Counted from the first letter of the stretch, positions 36,234 to 44,813 are shown. The stretch is 64,000 bases of DNA from Panacibacter ginsenosidivorans (GCF_007971225.1 NZ_CP042435.1:3785501-3849500); one strand, 5' to 3'. Translations and numbers: made by a program. The notes: generated by a model from the letters alone, not told the origin.

Positions 36234-37094
36234 TTAATAAAAGCTTTTAAAGAACTCATGATCGATTTCAAAAACCGTTACAGGTTTAAGACCTAAATGA
36301 TGCTTTTCAAATAATTGTACTAGTCTATCTCCATCAATTAATTCAATTGGTGTAACACCATCACGATTTGCTTCATTTTTGGCTTCTTTTGTAAATCTCC
36401 CCGTTGTTATAATTAATCCTTTTTCTCCACGTCCCTGCATTGCACCTCTAAAATCACGAACATGATGCGGAGAAACAGTCTCTTTATATTTCTTACATTG
36501 AAAAACTATATTTAGACTTACTACATCATTTAATTTTACTAAGCCTTTTCCATCAATTCCTTGATCTCCCGATCCTCCAGTTATTACGATGTCATTTATG
36601 CCTATTTCAGTCAGTAGTCTCTTACACAACTTTTCGAAACCAGCAGCAGGTAAATTATGTATTAGATTTAGTAAACTAATCGAATGTTCTTCATCTTCTG
36701 TTGTGGTTTCTTCAAATTCTTTCTCTAATTTTTTTGGCTTATCCGTAGGAACTGCAATTGTAGGCACTTTTTTTACACTTTCTTGCACACTCTTGAACAA
36801 AGAATATACATCATCATCAGAGAGTTTTTTTTCTAGACCTTCATTCGTTAACCGCCAAACTCCTCTTTGAGAATTGTCAATTAAACCAGCTTTAAAAAGA
36901 TAAAATCTTGCCCATTGAATTTGATTTCTTATTCGCGATTGCCCATTAGAAGTAGTTTGTTCTAATTCTTCATCGGTTATCCCCAACTTTTCTATTACTT
37001 CTTCAATCACGTTTGTGGAATCTCCTGCTCCTCCATTGGCTTGAAGAGTTGTAAGAACAGGATTTATGTATCTTAAAAACTCAGGTCCCTTCAT
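36234..37094 (-). CDS. mrr: Mrr-type restriction endonuclease
   Basis: 286 aa type IV enzyme that cuts foreign methylated DNA. Residues 1-95 are the winged-helix Mrr_N domain (IRNQIQWARFYLFKAGLIDN, GVWRLTNEG). After a charged linker, the catalytic Mrr domain (about 140-275) has FEKLCKRLLTEIG, GGSGDQGIDGKG (D181) and FQCKKYK (Q199-x-K201), the D-QxK site, then LIITTGRFTKEAK. All active-site residues look intact. It stands alone between palindromes C2 and C3. Confidence 0.92.
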   Translation of the reverse strand: MKGPEFLRYINPVLTTLQANGGAGDSTNVIEEVIEKLGITDEELEQTTSNGQSRIRNQIQWARFYLFKAGLIDNSQRGVWRLTNEGLEKKLSDDDVYSLFKSVQESVKKVPTIAVPTDKPKKLEKEFEETTTEDEEHSISLLNLIHNLPAAGFEKLCKRLLTEIGINDIVITGGSGDQGIDGKGLVKLNDVVSLNIVFQCKKYKETVSPHHVRDFRGAMQGRGEKGLIITTGRFTKEAKNEANRDGVTPIELIDGDRLVQLFEKHHLGLKPVTVFEIDHEFFKSFY

Positions 37095-37213
37095 ATTTTT
37101 GTTTTATGGCTAATACAATAAATATACACATAGTAGAATTATTTCTTTTTGGTATAAATATATTTAGTTATAAAAAGCAAACTTTTAAAGTCGATATATA
37201 TAAAGTCTTTTTC

Positions 37214-37265
37214 CCAAAATTTAGTGTAACGTTTGTAGTTCCTTATAGTGTGCACTAAAAAAGTA
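37214..37265. repeat. Element palindrome C3
   Basis: Third copy of the 52-nt C repeat, CCAAAATTTAGTGTAAC ... GTGCACTAAAA; the outer arm is partly decayed. About 195 bp 3' of the protease gene. The gap 37095-37459 shows no other gene. Confidence 0.8.
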
Positions 37266-37459
37266 TTTTTCTTTTAATTGTCAGATGTTGGTTTTATTTC
37301 AAATGAAATTATATGTTCTCTGTTGTTCTATTAGGAACTTTTTTTAAAAATATCAATTTCCTTAACGTTCGAAAAAAACCGAAAAGGGATAAAGACTTAC
37401 TGCATTTGAAAGAAAGCAAACTTAAGAGCGAGGCAGATAAGTTGAAGAATATTTTTTAG

Positions 37460-38248
37460 TTATAATTCCTTACGAATGTCATTTAGCAAATTGACTAAAA
37501 TATCTTTTCTCCAAAAAAAACCATTTCCATGTACATTTCCGGAAAGTATACCTACAAAAATTGGACTCTTACTTTTATCAGGCCATGTAAACACGGGTGA
37601 TCCTGAATTGCCCGGCAATGAGTACTTGTCTAAAAGAACAATTGGGAGTATTCCAAATTCGGAGCTATCTTCTTTAGCAGGATCAGACACAATTGTAGCA
37701 AATTTCACAAATGAACTAAACATCTTACTCTCTGTTGTAATGACAGAAATTGAAAACACTTCGTCTCCTTTTTTTATCTGCACATTTGAATTAAGATCAA
37801 TGGGATCAAATTTAATATCCTCAATATTAGGCTTGAAGGGTATTCCTATCAAATCAGTTAAATTGGAATTATACGAATTCCCAAAAAAAAGATCTGTTCC
37901 ACCTGAGCGCACTGGGAGATCATATGCAGTATAGTTTTGATCTTTAAAAGTGAAAAAATTCACAAATAATAATTCCTCTTGTGAAAGGCCTGGTTTATTA
38001 GTATAAAAATCATTATTAGACACATTATGCCTATTTGTGATTACTAAATAGATTGAATCCAACTTTACTACAAAGCCAACTCCGTTGATAAAAAAATGTC
38101 CATCTTTAGAGTGGTAAGCTGTAACAATTCCTGCTTTCCCTTCTTGATACGATGACAACGAAAATGAATTGCTTATTACAGGCGCAGACGAATTACATGA
38201 TAAGGCGTTCGTAATAAAAACGAGGATCAATATTGATAGTAATTTCAT
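37460..38248 (-). CDS. Trypsin-like lipoprotein protease
   Basis: 262 aa from the ATG at 38248; the frame extends to 38347 but the lipoprotein signal LLSILILVFITNALSCNS (C18) fixes the start. Chymotrypsin fold with a full triad: H74 in VITNRHNVS, D132 in NLTDLIGI, S215 in LPGNSGSPVF. It should act at the outer or inner membrane surface facing the periplasm or outside. A second protease gene lies directly upstream, same strand, so the two are probably one operon. Confidence 0.82.
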   Translation of the reverse strand: MKLLSILILVFITNALSCNSSAPVISNSFSLSSYQEGKAGIVTAYHSKDGHFFINGVGFVVKLDSIYLVITNRHNVSNNDFYTNKPGLSQEELLFVNFFTFKDQNYTAYDLPVRSGGTDLFFGNSYNSNLTDLIGIPFKPNIEDIKFDPIDLNSNVQIKKGDEVFSISVITTESKMFSSFVKFATIVSDPAKEDSSEFGILPIVLLDKYSLPGNSGSPVFTWPDKSKSPIFVGILSGNVHGNGFFWRKDILVNLLNDIRKEL

Positions 38249-38327
38249 TTTATATCTTATTAGCATCAAGTTTCCAACAAAATAACAAACAGCCTTTATA
38301 ATCCATAATTTTTCATCGTCAGTATCT

Positions 38328-39149
38328 TTATTGTGGCCATAATACACTAAGTCTTTTTAAAATCTTAACCGCATATCTTATGCTCCACGTTTGCATTATT
38401 CCGCTATTTTCTGTTGTATATTCTAACGTGCCGTCGCTTTTAGAAATTTTGTTCGTTTGCAACAAATAACCACTTACAACACCAAAAGTATTTAACCGTT
38501 TTCTAGCGTAATCATAATATAGGGCTGGCCCGCCAGAGAATCCGTAAGTATTACTTGCATCTATATAATAAATATCAACTCCGTTTGTACCTTGTTTCCA
38601 AGCTGAAATGATGCCTTTTTTTACAAAAGGTAAGGGATATGGATTTTTCAAAAATTTAGAAAAATCTTGTTTGAGACCTAATGGATATCCTAAAAAAAAA
38701 CAATCCTGGCTTAGTATTACATTGTCTTCAAAATAATAATTATTACCTTCAACAGGTAGGTCTGTTTTTAAAATCGCGATATCACTAGAATCATTGTCAT
38801 AAAAGAGTCTTGCATCAATTTTTCGCCATTGACCTCCATATGATATTTCTACGTCTACTTTTGCACCATCTTTAAATATTATAGTGTCATAGTATTCCAA
38901 AACGGTCTTTTTATTCACTATTTTGCGACGTGAAAGTTGAGATTTAAATACATGCTTTGCAGTAACAAGATAGCATGCGGAGTCAGTCCCCATGTAATTG
39001 AAAGAAGTCGCAGTCGCGCCGTTTGTCTTTATTTGAATGGTGCCTTGAAGTGCAGGTTGATCGATCAACTGAGTAGTACCCTCAATTACTTGCCCATTTG
39101 CTTGGGATATACTATAACATGCTACAATGATTAAATAAAAGGATTTCAT
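38328..39149 (-). CDS. Exported trypsin-like protease
   Basis: 273 aa with a signal peptide (SFYLIIVACYSISQANGQ). Chymotrypsin fold with triad H66 (LVTAKHVFK), D123 (SSDIAILK) and S205 (YGFSGGPAL). It differs in sequence from the lipoprotein protease that follows, so it is not a fresh duplicate. Target unknown. Exported proteases are unusual cargo for a small island with DNA-targeting nucleases. Confidence 0.82.
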   Translation of the reverse strand: MKSFYLIIVACYSISQANGQVIEGTTQLIDQPALQGTIQIKTNGATATSFNYMGTDSACYLVTAKHVFKSQLSRRKIVNKKTVLEYYDTIIFKDGAKVDVEISYGGQWRKIDARLFYDNDSSDIAILKTDLPVEGNNYYFEDNVILSQDCFFLGYPLGLKQDFSKFLKNPYPLPFVKKGIISAWKQGTNGVDIYYIDASNTYGFSGGPALYYDYARKRLNTFGVVSGYLLQTNKISKSDGTLEYTTENSGIMQTWSIRYAVKILKRLSVLWPQ

Positions 39150-39221
39150 ATTAATTGCTTATACAGATTCAATTTCAAAGTAAATCCATAATTTTTCTTT
39201 GCCACTTTCTTTTTTACGTGA

Positions 39222-39300
39222 ACAAGCAGGATTAAAATAATTTCTAAAATTAAAAGAGACGGGGGTAGTCAACAGCACTCATTCAAATAGAGGTAAAAGG
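39222..39300. repeat. Element repeat D2
   Basis: Second copy of repeat D (GCAGGATTAAAATAATTTC, then GACGGGGGTAGTCAACA), 5' of the exported protease gene. Confidence 0.6.
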
Positions 39301-39329
39301 GGGTCAGTCCTTGGAAAAGATGCTTAGAT

Positions 39330-39674
39330 TTATTTAGTTTTAAGTTCAGTACTAGTCTTTTCTTTGCCTTCTTTCAAAGTTAACAATATATCTGCTGCTA
39401 CCCATACAATAAGCAGACATGCAATTGTAATATCAATAGGTTTCCATGTTGGTTTAGTGAAATGAATTGGGGCAATAGGATTGAATAAAATAGCAATAGC
39501 AATACAGGGAACAGCTATATAAATTTTTTGTGCTTTATATTCAGTGTAAGCAAATGCTGCAAAACCAATACATACAACCCATCTCATAATTTGATAATAA
39601 CTATAAGGCATTGGCATCAAGCAACCGAATAGCATTATTATATTCACTACTTTAATAAGTGTAATATATTTCAT
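39330..39674 (-). CDS. DUF6804-like small membrane protein
   Basis: 114 aa with four short hydrophobic segments (VNIIMLFGCLMPMPYSYYQ, WVVCIGFAAFAYTEY, YIAVPCIAIAILFNPIAP, ITIACLLIVWVAADILL). The MPMPYSYYQ and NPIAPIHF motifs are as I recall them from DUF6804. Function unknown. Confidence 0.7.
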   Translation of the reverse strand: MKYITLIKVVNIIMLFGCLMPMPYSYYQIMRWVVCIGFAAFAYTEYKAQKIYIAVPCIAIAILFNPIAPIHFTKPTWKPIDITIACLLIVWVAADILLTLKEGKEKTSTELKTK

Positions 39675-39700
39675 AGTCCCTTTAATGTTATGTATATAAC

Positions 39701-40150
39701 TTAATTCTTTCTTTTATCACCGAAGTTTGTCATCACCAATGCTAAATTTAATGACCATACAAATAATGTCATTATTATTAATTCTATAACAACCCAAAAA
39801 TTAAACTCATTTGGAGTTTGCCATAATTTTATCATTAGATAAAAAGCATTAATAACTGCAAGAATAAGAGAAGTCCAAATTGTAAAAGCATTCTTTGGGA
39901 AAAAATTAAAAATCCATTCAGATATAAAAGCGGCTATTCCAGTAAAAACATTGAACATTAACCCTATCAGCAAAGAACCACCAATAAATAGAACAAGAAG
40001 TTTTATAATAAATGATTGACCATTAAACCAATTGAACATATCTAAAACTAAACCATTCAATAAGTATATAAATGCAAAGTTTACAATTGATAATACAAAC
40101 AGTACTACTAATACGTACGCGATAGAAAGGAAAATGTTTTTAGCAGTCAT
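39701..40150 (-). CDS. Membrane protein, unrecognised
   Basis: 149 aa, four hydrophobic segments (YVLVVLFVLSIVNFAFIYLL, FIIKLLVLFIGGSLLIGL, FTIWTSLILAVINAFYL, WVVIELIIMTLFVWSLNLA). 26 bp upstream of the DUF6804-like gene on the same strand, so likely co-transcribed. Confidence 0.65.
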   Translation of the reverse strand: MTAKNIFLSIAYVLVVLFVLSIVNFAFIYLLNGLVLDMFNWFNGQSFIIKLLVLFIGGSLLIGLMFNVFTGIAAFISEWIFNFFPKNAFTIWTSLILAVINAFYLMIKLWQTPNEFNFWVVIELIIMTLFVWSLNLALVMTNFGDKRKN

Positions 40151-40213
40151 AAGACATAATTTAGGGCGGATATAAAATATTGTATAGTTTCCATAATGTA
40201 CAATTTGTGAATT

Positions 40214-40447
40214 CTAATAACACACTTTACAAGCTCTCCGATTATAATCATTTTTCGCTTCAGATACAGTGACTTTCTTAATGGTGTGAGTACAAGCATC
40301 TAATCCTTTACAATCTTTTCTGGAATGATAAACATGTGCAGTTCCACTTACACAAATAAAAACTTGTTCTTCTTGAATAGAATAATTATGATTATTTGTA
40401 AATGATGAAAGGGTAAAGCAAGTTAGTATCGCTATTAAAAGCTTCAT
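40214..40447 (-). CDS. Small exported cysteine protein
   Basis: 77 aa with a signal peptide (MKLLIAILTCFTLSSF) and a mature part with VFICVSGTAHVYHSRKDCKG, CTHTIKKVTVSEAK and CKVC. The spaced cysteines and YH..DC.GL pattern recur in Bacteroidota small secreted proteins. Function unknown. Confidence 0.7.
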   Translation of the reverse strand: MKLLIAILTCFTLSSFTNNHNYSIQEEQVFICVSGTAHVYHSRKDCKGLDACTHTIKKVTVSEAKNDYNRRACKVCY

Positions 40448-40590
40448 GGGCTTTGGGGGATTTATCTGGAAGATAAAGAGAACTTTTCAAATTTGCAAAC
40501 TCAACAGCAAATCAAATTGTAATAACTTATTTCAGATAAAAGAAATTGCATTGCTAAATACAATGTATTACCTTAATTCAAAAAAGGGTG

Positions 40591-40794
40591 ATGGATATTA
40601 TATATCCTTTCATATGGTCATTAATAATCTCTTTCGGTATACTTCTTACAAGTTATGTATTGGGAATAATAGCTGTTGAATATTTTAAAATCCCTGTTCC
40701 CTATAAAGTATCTAAAAAACTTGCAGCCCTTATTATTGGGTTTATTGAACTAGCTGTGATTGTATACTTCATCTTTGAGATAAGTGAAATTTAA
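40591..40794 (+). CDS. Small membrane protein, unrecognised
   Basis: 67 aa with two hydrophobic segments (PFIWSLIISFGILLTSYVLG, LIIGFIELAVIVYFIF). The only plausible plus-strand cargo gene. Its end overlaps the convergent gene at 40791 by 4 bp. Confidence 0.45.
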   Translation: MDIIYPFIWSLIISFGILLTSYVLGIIAVEYFKIPVPYKVSKKLAALIIGFIELAVIVYFIFEISEI

Positions 40795-41129
40795 TAAGGT
40801 TTATTCTTTGGATGTTCGTCCCAGTTAAATGGTGGTTGCTCGATACTCTTAATATGAGACCATAATGCGTCTTTAATTGCATCCAATGCTGATTGATTCC
40901 AGGTATTTAAACCTTCGCTAGTTTCTCTTAGTTTCCATTGAGGTTTTCTTTTCTTTAATCCCTGTAATCGTGATGCTGGTCTATCGCTTTCAAATATTAT
41001 ATACTTGCTCCCTGCACTTATTGTAAAGCGTTCTATTTGATTACTCAAATGGCATTGTTCAACCTTCATGCGATAGCCTCTTAAAGCTACTTGAATAGTT
41101 ATTGAAAAGGGTACGATTTTTAAATCCAT
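40791..41129 (-). CDS. Hypothetical mobile-element protein
   Basis: 112 aa from MDLKIVPFSITIQ. Beta-rich N-terminus (FTISAGSKYIIFESDRP) and a helical C-terminus (ALDAIKDALWSHIKSIEQ). Such short proteins occur near integrases in Bacteroidota elements, but the family has no name I know. Confidence 0.55.
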   Translation of the reverse strand: MDLKIVPFSITIQVALRGYRMKVEQCHLSNQIERFTISAGSKYIIFESDRPASRLQGLKKRKPQWKLRETSEGLNTWNQSALDAIKDALWSHIKSIEQPPFNWDEHPKNKPY

Positions 41130-41833
41130 AAGCAAAACTAAATTATTTAGCATTCATAAATGCACTTAATATAAATAAAGCCTACAAATGGTGATATATT
41201 GTACAGAAGCTTATTAATTTGATTAACCTCAGAAATTAAATAGTGGATTGAAAAAGTGTAAGTGTAGGGGATCAATTAATAAAGAGTATTATTTTTTTAG
41301 TAGAAATAGAAGTTGTATACTATATATGAAAGGTCGCTTCTAATAAAACCTTTAGAAGCTTCTACACCCCGTATCCATTAGAAATAATTACGATTGGGGT
41401 CAGACGTTGGATAGTAAGGGTTACTCTTGAAATAACAGAAAACATAAACCCTGATGTTTCTCCGACACTTTCAAAAAAGTTCTTCATATAAATTCTGGGA
41501 GGAGCATTTCACATGGGTAAAGTGACCTGAATTAACAGGAAGATTAGGTGTCCTCGTAGGTGAACAAGTAAAGCAATTTATTTAACGTACTGCAGAAAGG
41601 AAATTGAAGAATAAATACAGAAGGAGTAAAAGTTCCTTAAAGGGGTTTGTGTGTCCAAGCGAAATCAAAAAGGTTTTAGCAGTTAGGCAAGCAGCACTCC
41701 CTAATAGGCAGAAGTGATCATAAATTTCTAATTATTTATTTCTTCTATTAGGAACGATGCTTTCAAATGTATTAGTGAGCAACAATTTTTATTATCGAAT
41801 AGCATTGAGAGTTAGTCAAGCAATTGGAAGTGA
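41130..41833. other. Non-coding stretch before the primase terminator
   Basis: About 700 bp without a convincing gene. A plus-strand frame from about 41454 reads in a protein-like way but has stops at 41527 and 41582; it may be a relic. The pair CCTAATAG / CTATTAGG (41694, 41742) is related to the start of repeat B. Confidence 0.4.
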
Positions 41834-41862
41834 AAAAGGAGCAGTTTTTTGCTGCCCCTTTG
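41834..41862 (-). terminator. Hairpin 3' of primase gene
   Basis: AAAGGAGCAG / CTGCCCCTTT around a 7-base loop; on the minus strand the stem ends in TTTTT. About 100 bp after the primase stop. Confidence 0.6.
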
Positions 41863-41897
41863 ATTATAAAATAAAATGTTTTTTCTTACTGCACATT

Positions 41898-41952
41898 CTA
41901 CACTTACTACACCATCCTATATTTTAAAAGTGCAGCAGTGTAGTAAGTGAAG
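41898..41952. repeat. Inverted repeat next to primase gene
   Basis: CTACACTTACTACAC (41898-41912) and GTGTAGTAAGTGAAG (41938-41952), 14 of 15 paired, with CTGCAC / GTGCAG nearby. No T run, so not a simple terminator; a replication origin or protein-binding site is possible. Confidence 0.7.
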
Positions 41953-41959
41953 CTAACTA

Positions 41960-43549
41960 TTAAATATAATTTTTCTTGATTTTTACTGCCATTCCATAAT
42001 TTTTTTTGACAATTTCATAATTCAGGTTTCGTAGTCTTTCACCAAATTTTCTTTTTGAACAAGATTTGTATCCGCTGTCTGCGCAGTAGGCTTTGTAGTG
42101 ATCATAAAGCAAAGTCATTGAAAATTCTAAATCCGATTTTTCATAATTGTCGTCCTGCAGGAATAATTGAACCGAATCTGATTGAATTCTGTATTGATTC
42201 ACCATTTCATCTACAGCGTCAGATTTTGTAAATTTTTTCTGTTTCAGTAATCTGGTTAGGCCAGCAAGCATCCAGTTAAATACGCCAGGAAGTTCATTAT
42301 CAGTTATTTTTTTTGCCAATTCAGGATCACGTTCGTTTTCTGGGATGGTGACCACGAAATTCAATATCAGGAATCTGCGAAAAAAAGCATCATTCTGTTC
42401 GACGTCTTTAGGCAATTCGTTTGTATTGAAAATAAGCTTTGCATAATTATCCAAGGTAAACGGGTCGCCGTAGGGTAGCCTAGCTTCAACTGGTTCACCG
42501 CTAACCAGCTGTTTAAAAACCGTTGAATCCATACGTGGAGATATTTCCGAAGCGTAATTCACAAGTTTGTTTTCAAGTTTCGCTCGTTGATATCCGGTAT
42601 CATTCGTAAGGGTTTGCAAACTGAAATTACTAACGTTTTCATTTCCTAGTAGGGCTTGGATTATTATGAAAAAAACGCTTTTGCCATTTGCCCCAGTGCC
42701 ATATAATATTAAGGATTTTTCCAGTTTAAGGGTTTGTTGTCCAATAAAAATATACCCGATAAATTCTGCTAGTATATCCTGCTGATTTTTATCCGGTAAA
42801 ACTTTATCGAGATATCGTTGAAACATTTCAGCGGTTGCTTCTGGATTATATTCAAAGGGTAATTGATAGGTAAGAAAGTCATTTTCAGCAAAATCTCGTA
42901 TGTGATATCCATGAGGCGTAATGACGAAAGTTCCATTTTTCAGGTTAATAAGTACCTCGTCGGCCTTTTTTTCTGGACGTGGTAAATAACCAGTCGAAAT
43001 AAACTGTTTTGATAAATCAGCTTTGTAGGTGTGGTATTTTGCTTCGTAATAATTTACACCCAAAATTTCAGCGGCTGTGCCCAAAAAATTATTTAATTCT
43101 TCTTTGAATAACTGTTTCCAAAATTGTCCGTTATATATGTATACCTGTCCGTGATTCATGCATAGAGACCAGTTATTTTTCTTTGCTACCGCCAATATTT
43201 CTTCGATGGTCATTATGACGTTGTGCTGCTTTTTTAATTTTTCTCCATCGGAAAGATTTGCTCGTTCTCGAAAATCAATTGGTTTTAATTCGTTAAGTAA
43301 TGCATTTAAAACGTTACTGTGCGTTACTATTGTTTGCATTTCAGAAGTTGTGGCCTTTTCATTATATGTTTTGATTGTTTGTTCCGATAATTTGCCATCG
43401 TTGTTTATTTCAATTCTGCTTTCTGATAATTCAACGGTATCATCCTTCACCGTTGTAGTTTCTGTTGTCATTTCATTTTTAATTAAATTTTCACCAATTT
43501 CCATTTCATCCATTGCGTTTAAAAACCCATTTTCATTTTGCAAATTCAT
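41960..43549 (-). CDS. P4-type primase-helicase (D5-like)
   Basis: 529 aa from MNLQNENGFLN; the frame extends to 43651 but this start gives the tight overlap with the HTH gene. The middle has the D5_N/primase C-terminal region and an SF3 helicase: Walker A LYGTGANGKSVFF (about 282-294), Walker B-like KLVNYASEIS, and sensor KLIFNTNELP. The N-terminus has no clear primase active site. It likely drives replication of the excised element. Typical of phages, plasmids and satellites. Confidence 0.85.
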   Translation of the reverse strand: MNLQNENGFLNAMDEMEIGENLIKNEMTTETTTVKDDTVELSESRIEINNDGKLSEQTIKTYNEKATTSEMQTIVTHSNVLNALLNELKPIDFRERANLSDGEKLKKQHNVIMTIEEILAVAKKNNWSLCMNHGQVYIYNGQFWKQLFKEELNNFLGTAAEILGVNYYEAKYHTYKADLSKQFISTGYLPRPEKKADEVLINLKNGTFVITPHGYHIRDFAENDFLTYQLPFEYNPEATAEMFQRYLDKVLPDKNQQDILAEFIGYIFIGQQTLKLEKSLILYGTGANGKSVFFIIIQALLGNENVSNFSLQTLTNDTGYQRAKLENKLVNYASEISPRMDSTVFKQLVSGEPVEARLPYGDPFTLDNYAKLIFNTNELPKDVEQNDAFFRRFLILNFVVTIPENERDPELAKKITDNELPGVFNWMLAGLTRLLKQKKFTKSDAVDEMVNQYRIQSDSVQLFLQDDNYEKSDLEFSMTLLYDHYKAYCADSGYKSCSKRKFGERLRNLNYEIVKKNYGMAVKIKKNYI

Positions 43550-43847
43550 AACCAACATTTTTACTGTTTGAAAAACTTTTTCTCGGTGCCTGATAATTTC
43601 TGTCCAAGAGGTTTTGGATATCAGACATTCTGTAGTAAATCTTGTACCCAATTTGGCTGAAAGGGATTACGCCATCATCCCTCCAGTTTTGCGCTGTTCT
43701 TTTGGATATGTGCATCAGTTGTAAAAATTCCTGATTATCCAAAAAGTGATCGCCCAAATGCATTTGCTTGGAGCTAATTACATTTTCAATTTTGTCCAAT
43801 CTGTCAATTACCATTTTGAAATCCTGTGGCCTGCTAAATGTTTCCAT
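43533..43847 (-). CDS. HTH_17 (excisionase-like) protein
   Basis: 104 aa. Residues 36-86 form a MerR/excisionase winged helix: FLDNQEFLQLMHISKRTAQN, WRDDGVIPFSQIGYKIYY and MSDIQNLLD. Proteins of this type sit between integrase and replication genes in Bacteroidota elements and are thought to control excision. Its stop overlaps the start of the primase gene by 17 bp. Confidence 0.85.
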   Translation of the reverse strand: METFSRPQDFKMVIDRLDKIENVISSKQMHLGDHFLDNQEFLQLMHISKRTAQNWRDDGVIPFSQIGYKIYYRMSDIQNLLDRNYQAPRKSFSNSKNVGYEFAK

Positions 43848-43878
43848 TTAATTTATTTTTTGTTTGCATAATTTTTTT

Positions 43879-43933
43879 ACGCAGGGTTTTTGAAGCGATT
43901 TAGTAATATCCATTTGACTGCTTTTCCCTGCGT
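43879..43933. promoter_or_regulatory. Inverted repeat upstream of HTH gene
   Basis: ACGCAGGG (43879-43886) and CCCTGCGT (43926-43933), perfect, 39 bases apart, directly upstream of the HTH-primase operon. A plausible operator for the HTH protein. Confidence 0.5.
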
Positions 43934-43962
43934 CGGGAGCAAAATTGAAATATACCGTACAT

Positions 43963-43993
43963 AAAAAAGGGGGTTTTTTACACCCCCTTTTTT
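43963..43993. terminator. Terminator between 268-aa gene and HTH gene
   Basis: AAAAAAGGGGG / CCCCCTTTTTT, a strong symmetric stem with a 9-base loop. It touches the stop codon of the 268-aa gene. Confidence 0.9.
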
Positions 43994-44799
43994 CAAAGAT
44001 CCTTTAGCGCTTTATTTAGTTTTTCTTTTACAAAATCTACATTTTTTATATTTAGGCCTCCTTTGCATTCGTTATACTTATCTGAAATAGTTCTAAAACT
44101 GTTAGGATGTTTATAATCATCCTTAAATTTAAAATAGAAAAATTGCTGACAGAAATGTAAAAAACTGGTATCGTTTACGTTTAAAGTATTAAGTAATTCA
44201 GCTTTATTAAGTATAAAAAGTAGTGCCGCTAACTGTTCTTGATTAAGATCAAACTCCAACCGATATTTATAGTCGTCAATTAGTTCAACCTCTTGCTTAA
44301 TATGCCCGAATCGTCTAGAGATCTCTTTACGTGTATTGAAGAAAAAAATATCAAGAACTTTGTCATAAACCTCATCACTATTACCGATAAGCAATTGCTT
44401 CATAGCATTTCTTATCGTTTCGATTACTTCTATTATCAAATTATTTATTGCTGTGGGCTCTGTGAAGTCTATCGTGTGGGTAATAATAAAATTCAGAATC
44501 CTATTGCTTATTTTTCTTGTATCAACTGGAATCACTTTATCAGACAAATCCTGTTCACTAAAACTTTGTTTGAAATAGCTGTCCCAGCAGTATTGGATAA
44601 AATCTATATCAATAATAATATCACGATTGATTTCCTTCCATTCGTCTTCATCTTCATAATAGTCTGAATTGGGAAAAACTTCATAGATTTTGCCCTTCTT
44701 TTTGTCATAAATCCATTCTTCCCCAAAAGTCTTTTGTTTTTCCAGAAACCATTGATTATTAAGTTCTGAAACCCATTCACTAACAATTGATAAATCCAT
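43993..44799 (-). CDS. Hypothetical element protein, weakly RteC-like
   Basis: 268 aa, helical and charged, acidic near 45-60. The C-terminal part (DLNQEQLAALLFILNKAELL, FLHFCQQFFYF, YKHPNSFRTISDKYNE) recalls the C-terminal domain of RteC regulators of Bacteroides elements, but the match is by eye and weak. It lies 14 bp after the integrase on the same strand, so it is probably co-transcribed with it. Confidence 0.6.
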   Translation of the reverse strand: MDLSIVSEWVSELNNQWFLEKQKTFGEEWIYDKKKGKIYEVFPNSDYYEDEDEWKEINRDIIIDIDFIQYCWDSYFKQSFSEQDLSDKVIPVDTRKISNRILNFIITHTIDFTEPTAINNLIIEVIETIRNAMKQLLIGNSDEVYDKVLDIFFFNTRKEISRRFGHIKQEVELIDDYKYRLEFDLNQEQLAALLFILNKAELLNTLNVNDTSFLHFCQQFFYFKFKDDYKHPNSFRTISDKYNECKGGLNIKNVDFVKEKLNKALKDL

Positions 44800-44813
44800 A
44801 TGCCATTGTATTA

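Noticed and set aside
34585-37265. Integron attC sites as the nature of repeat C
   Set aside because: The palindromes sit 3' of genes as attC sites do, but lack the GTTRRRY/RYYYAAC boxes, and the only recombinase in the element is a tRNA-type integrase without an integron-specific insert that I could see.
40446-40679. Open frame of 77 codons on the plus strand
   Set aside because: It overlaps the better small membrane frame at 40591 and has no protein-like pattern.
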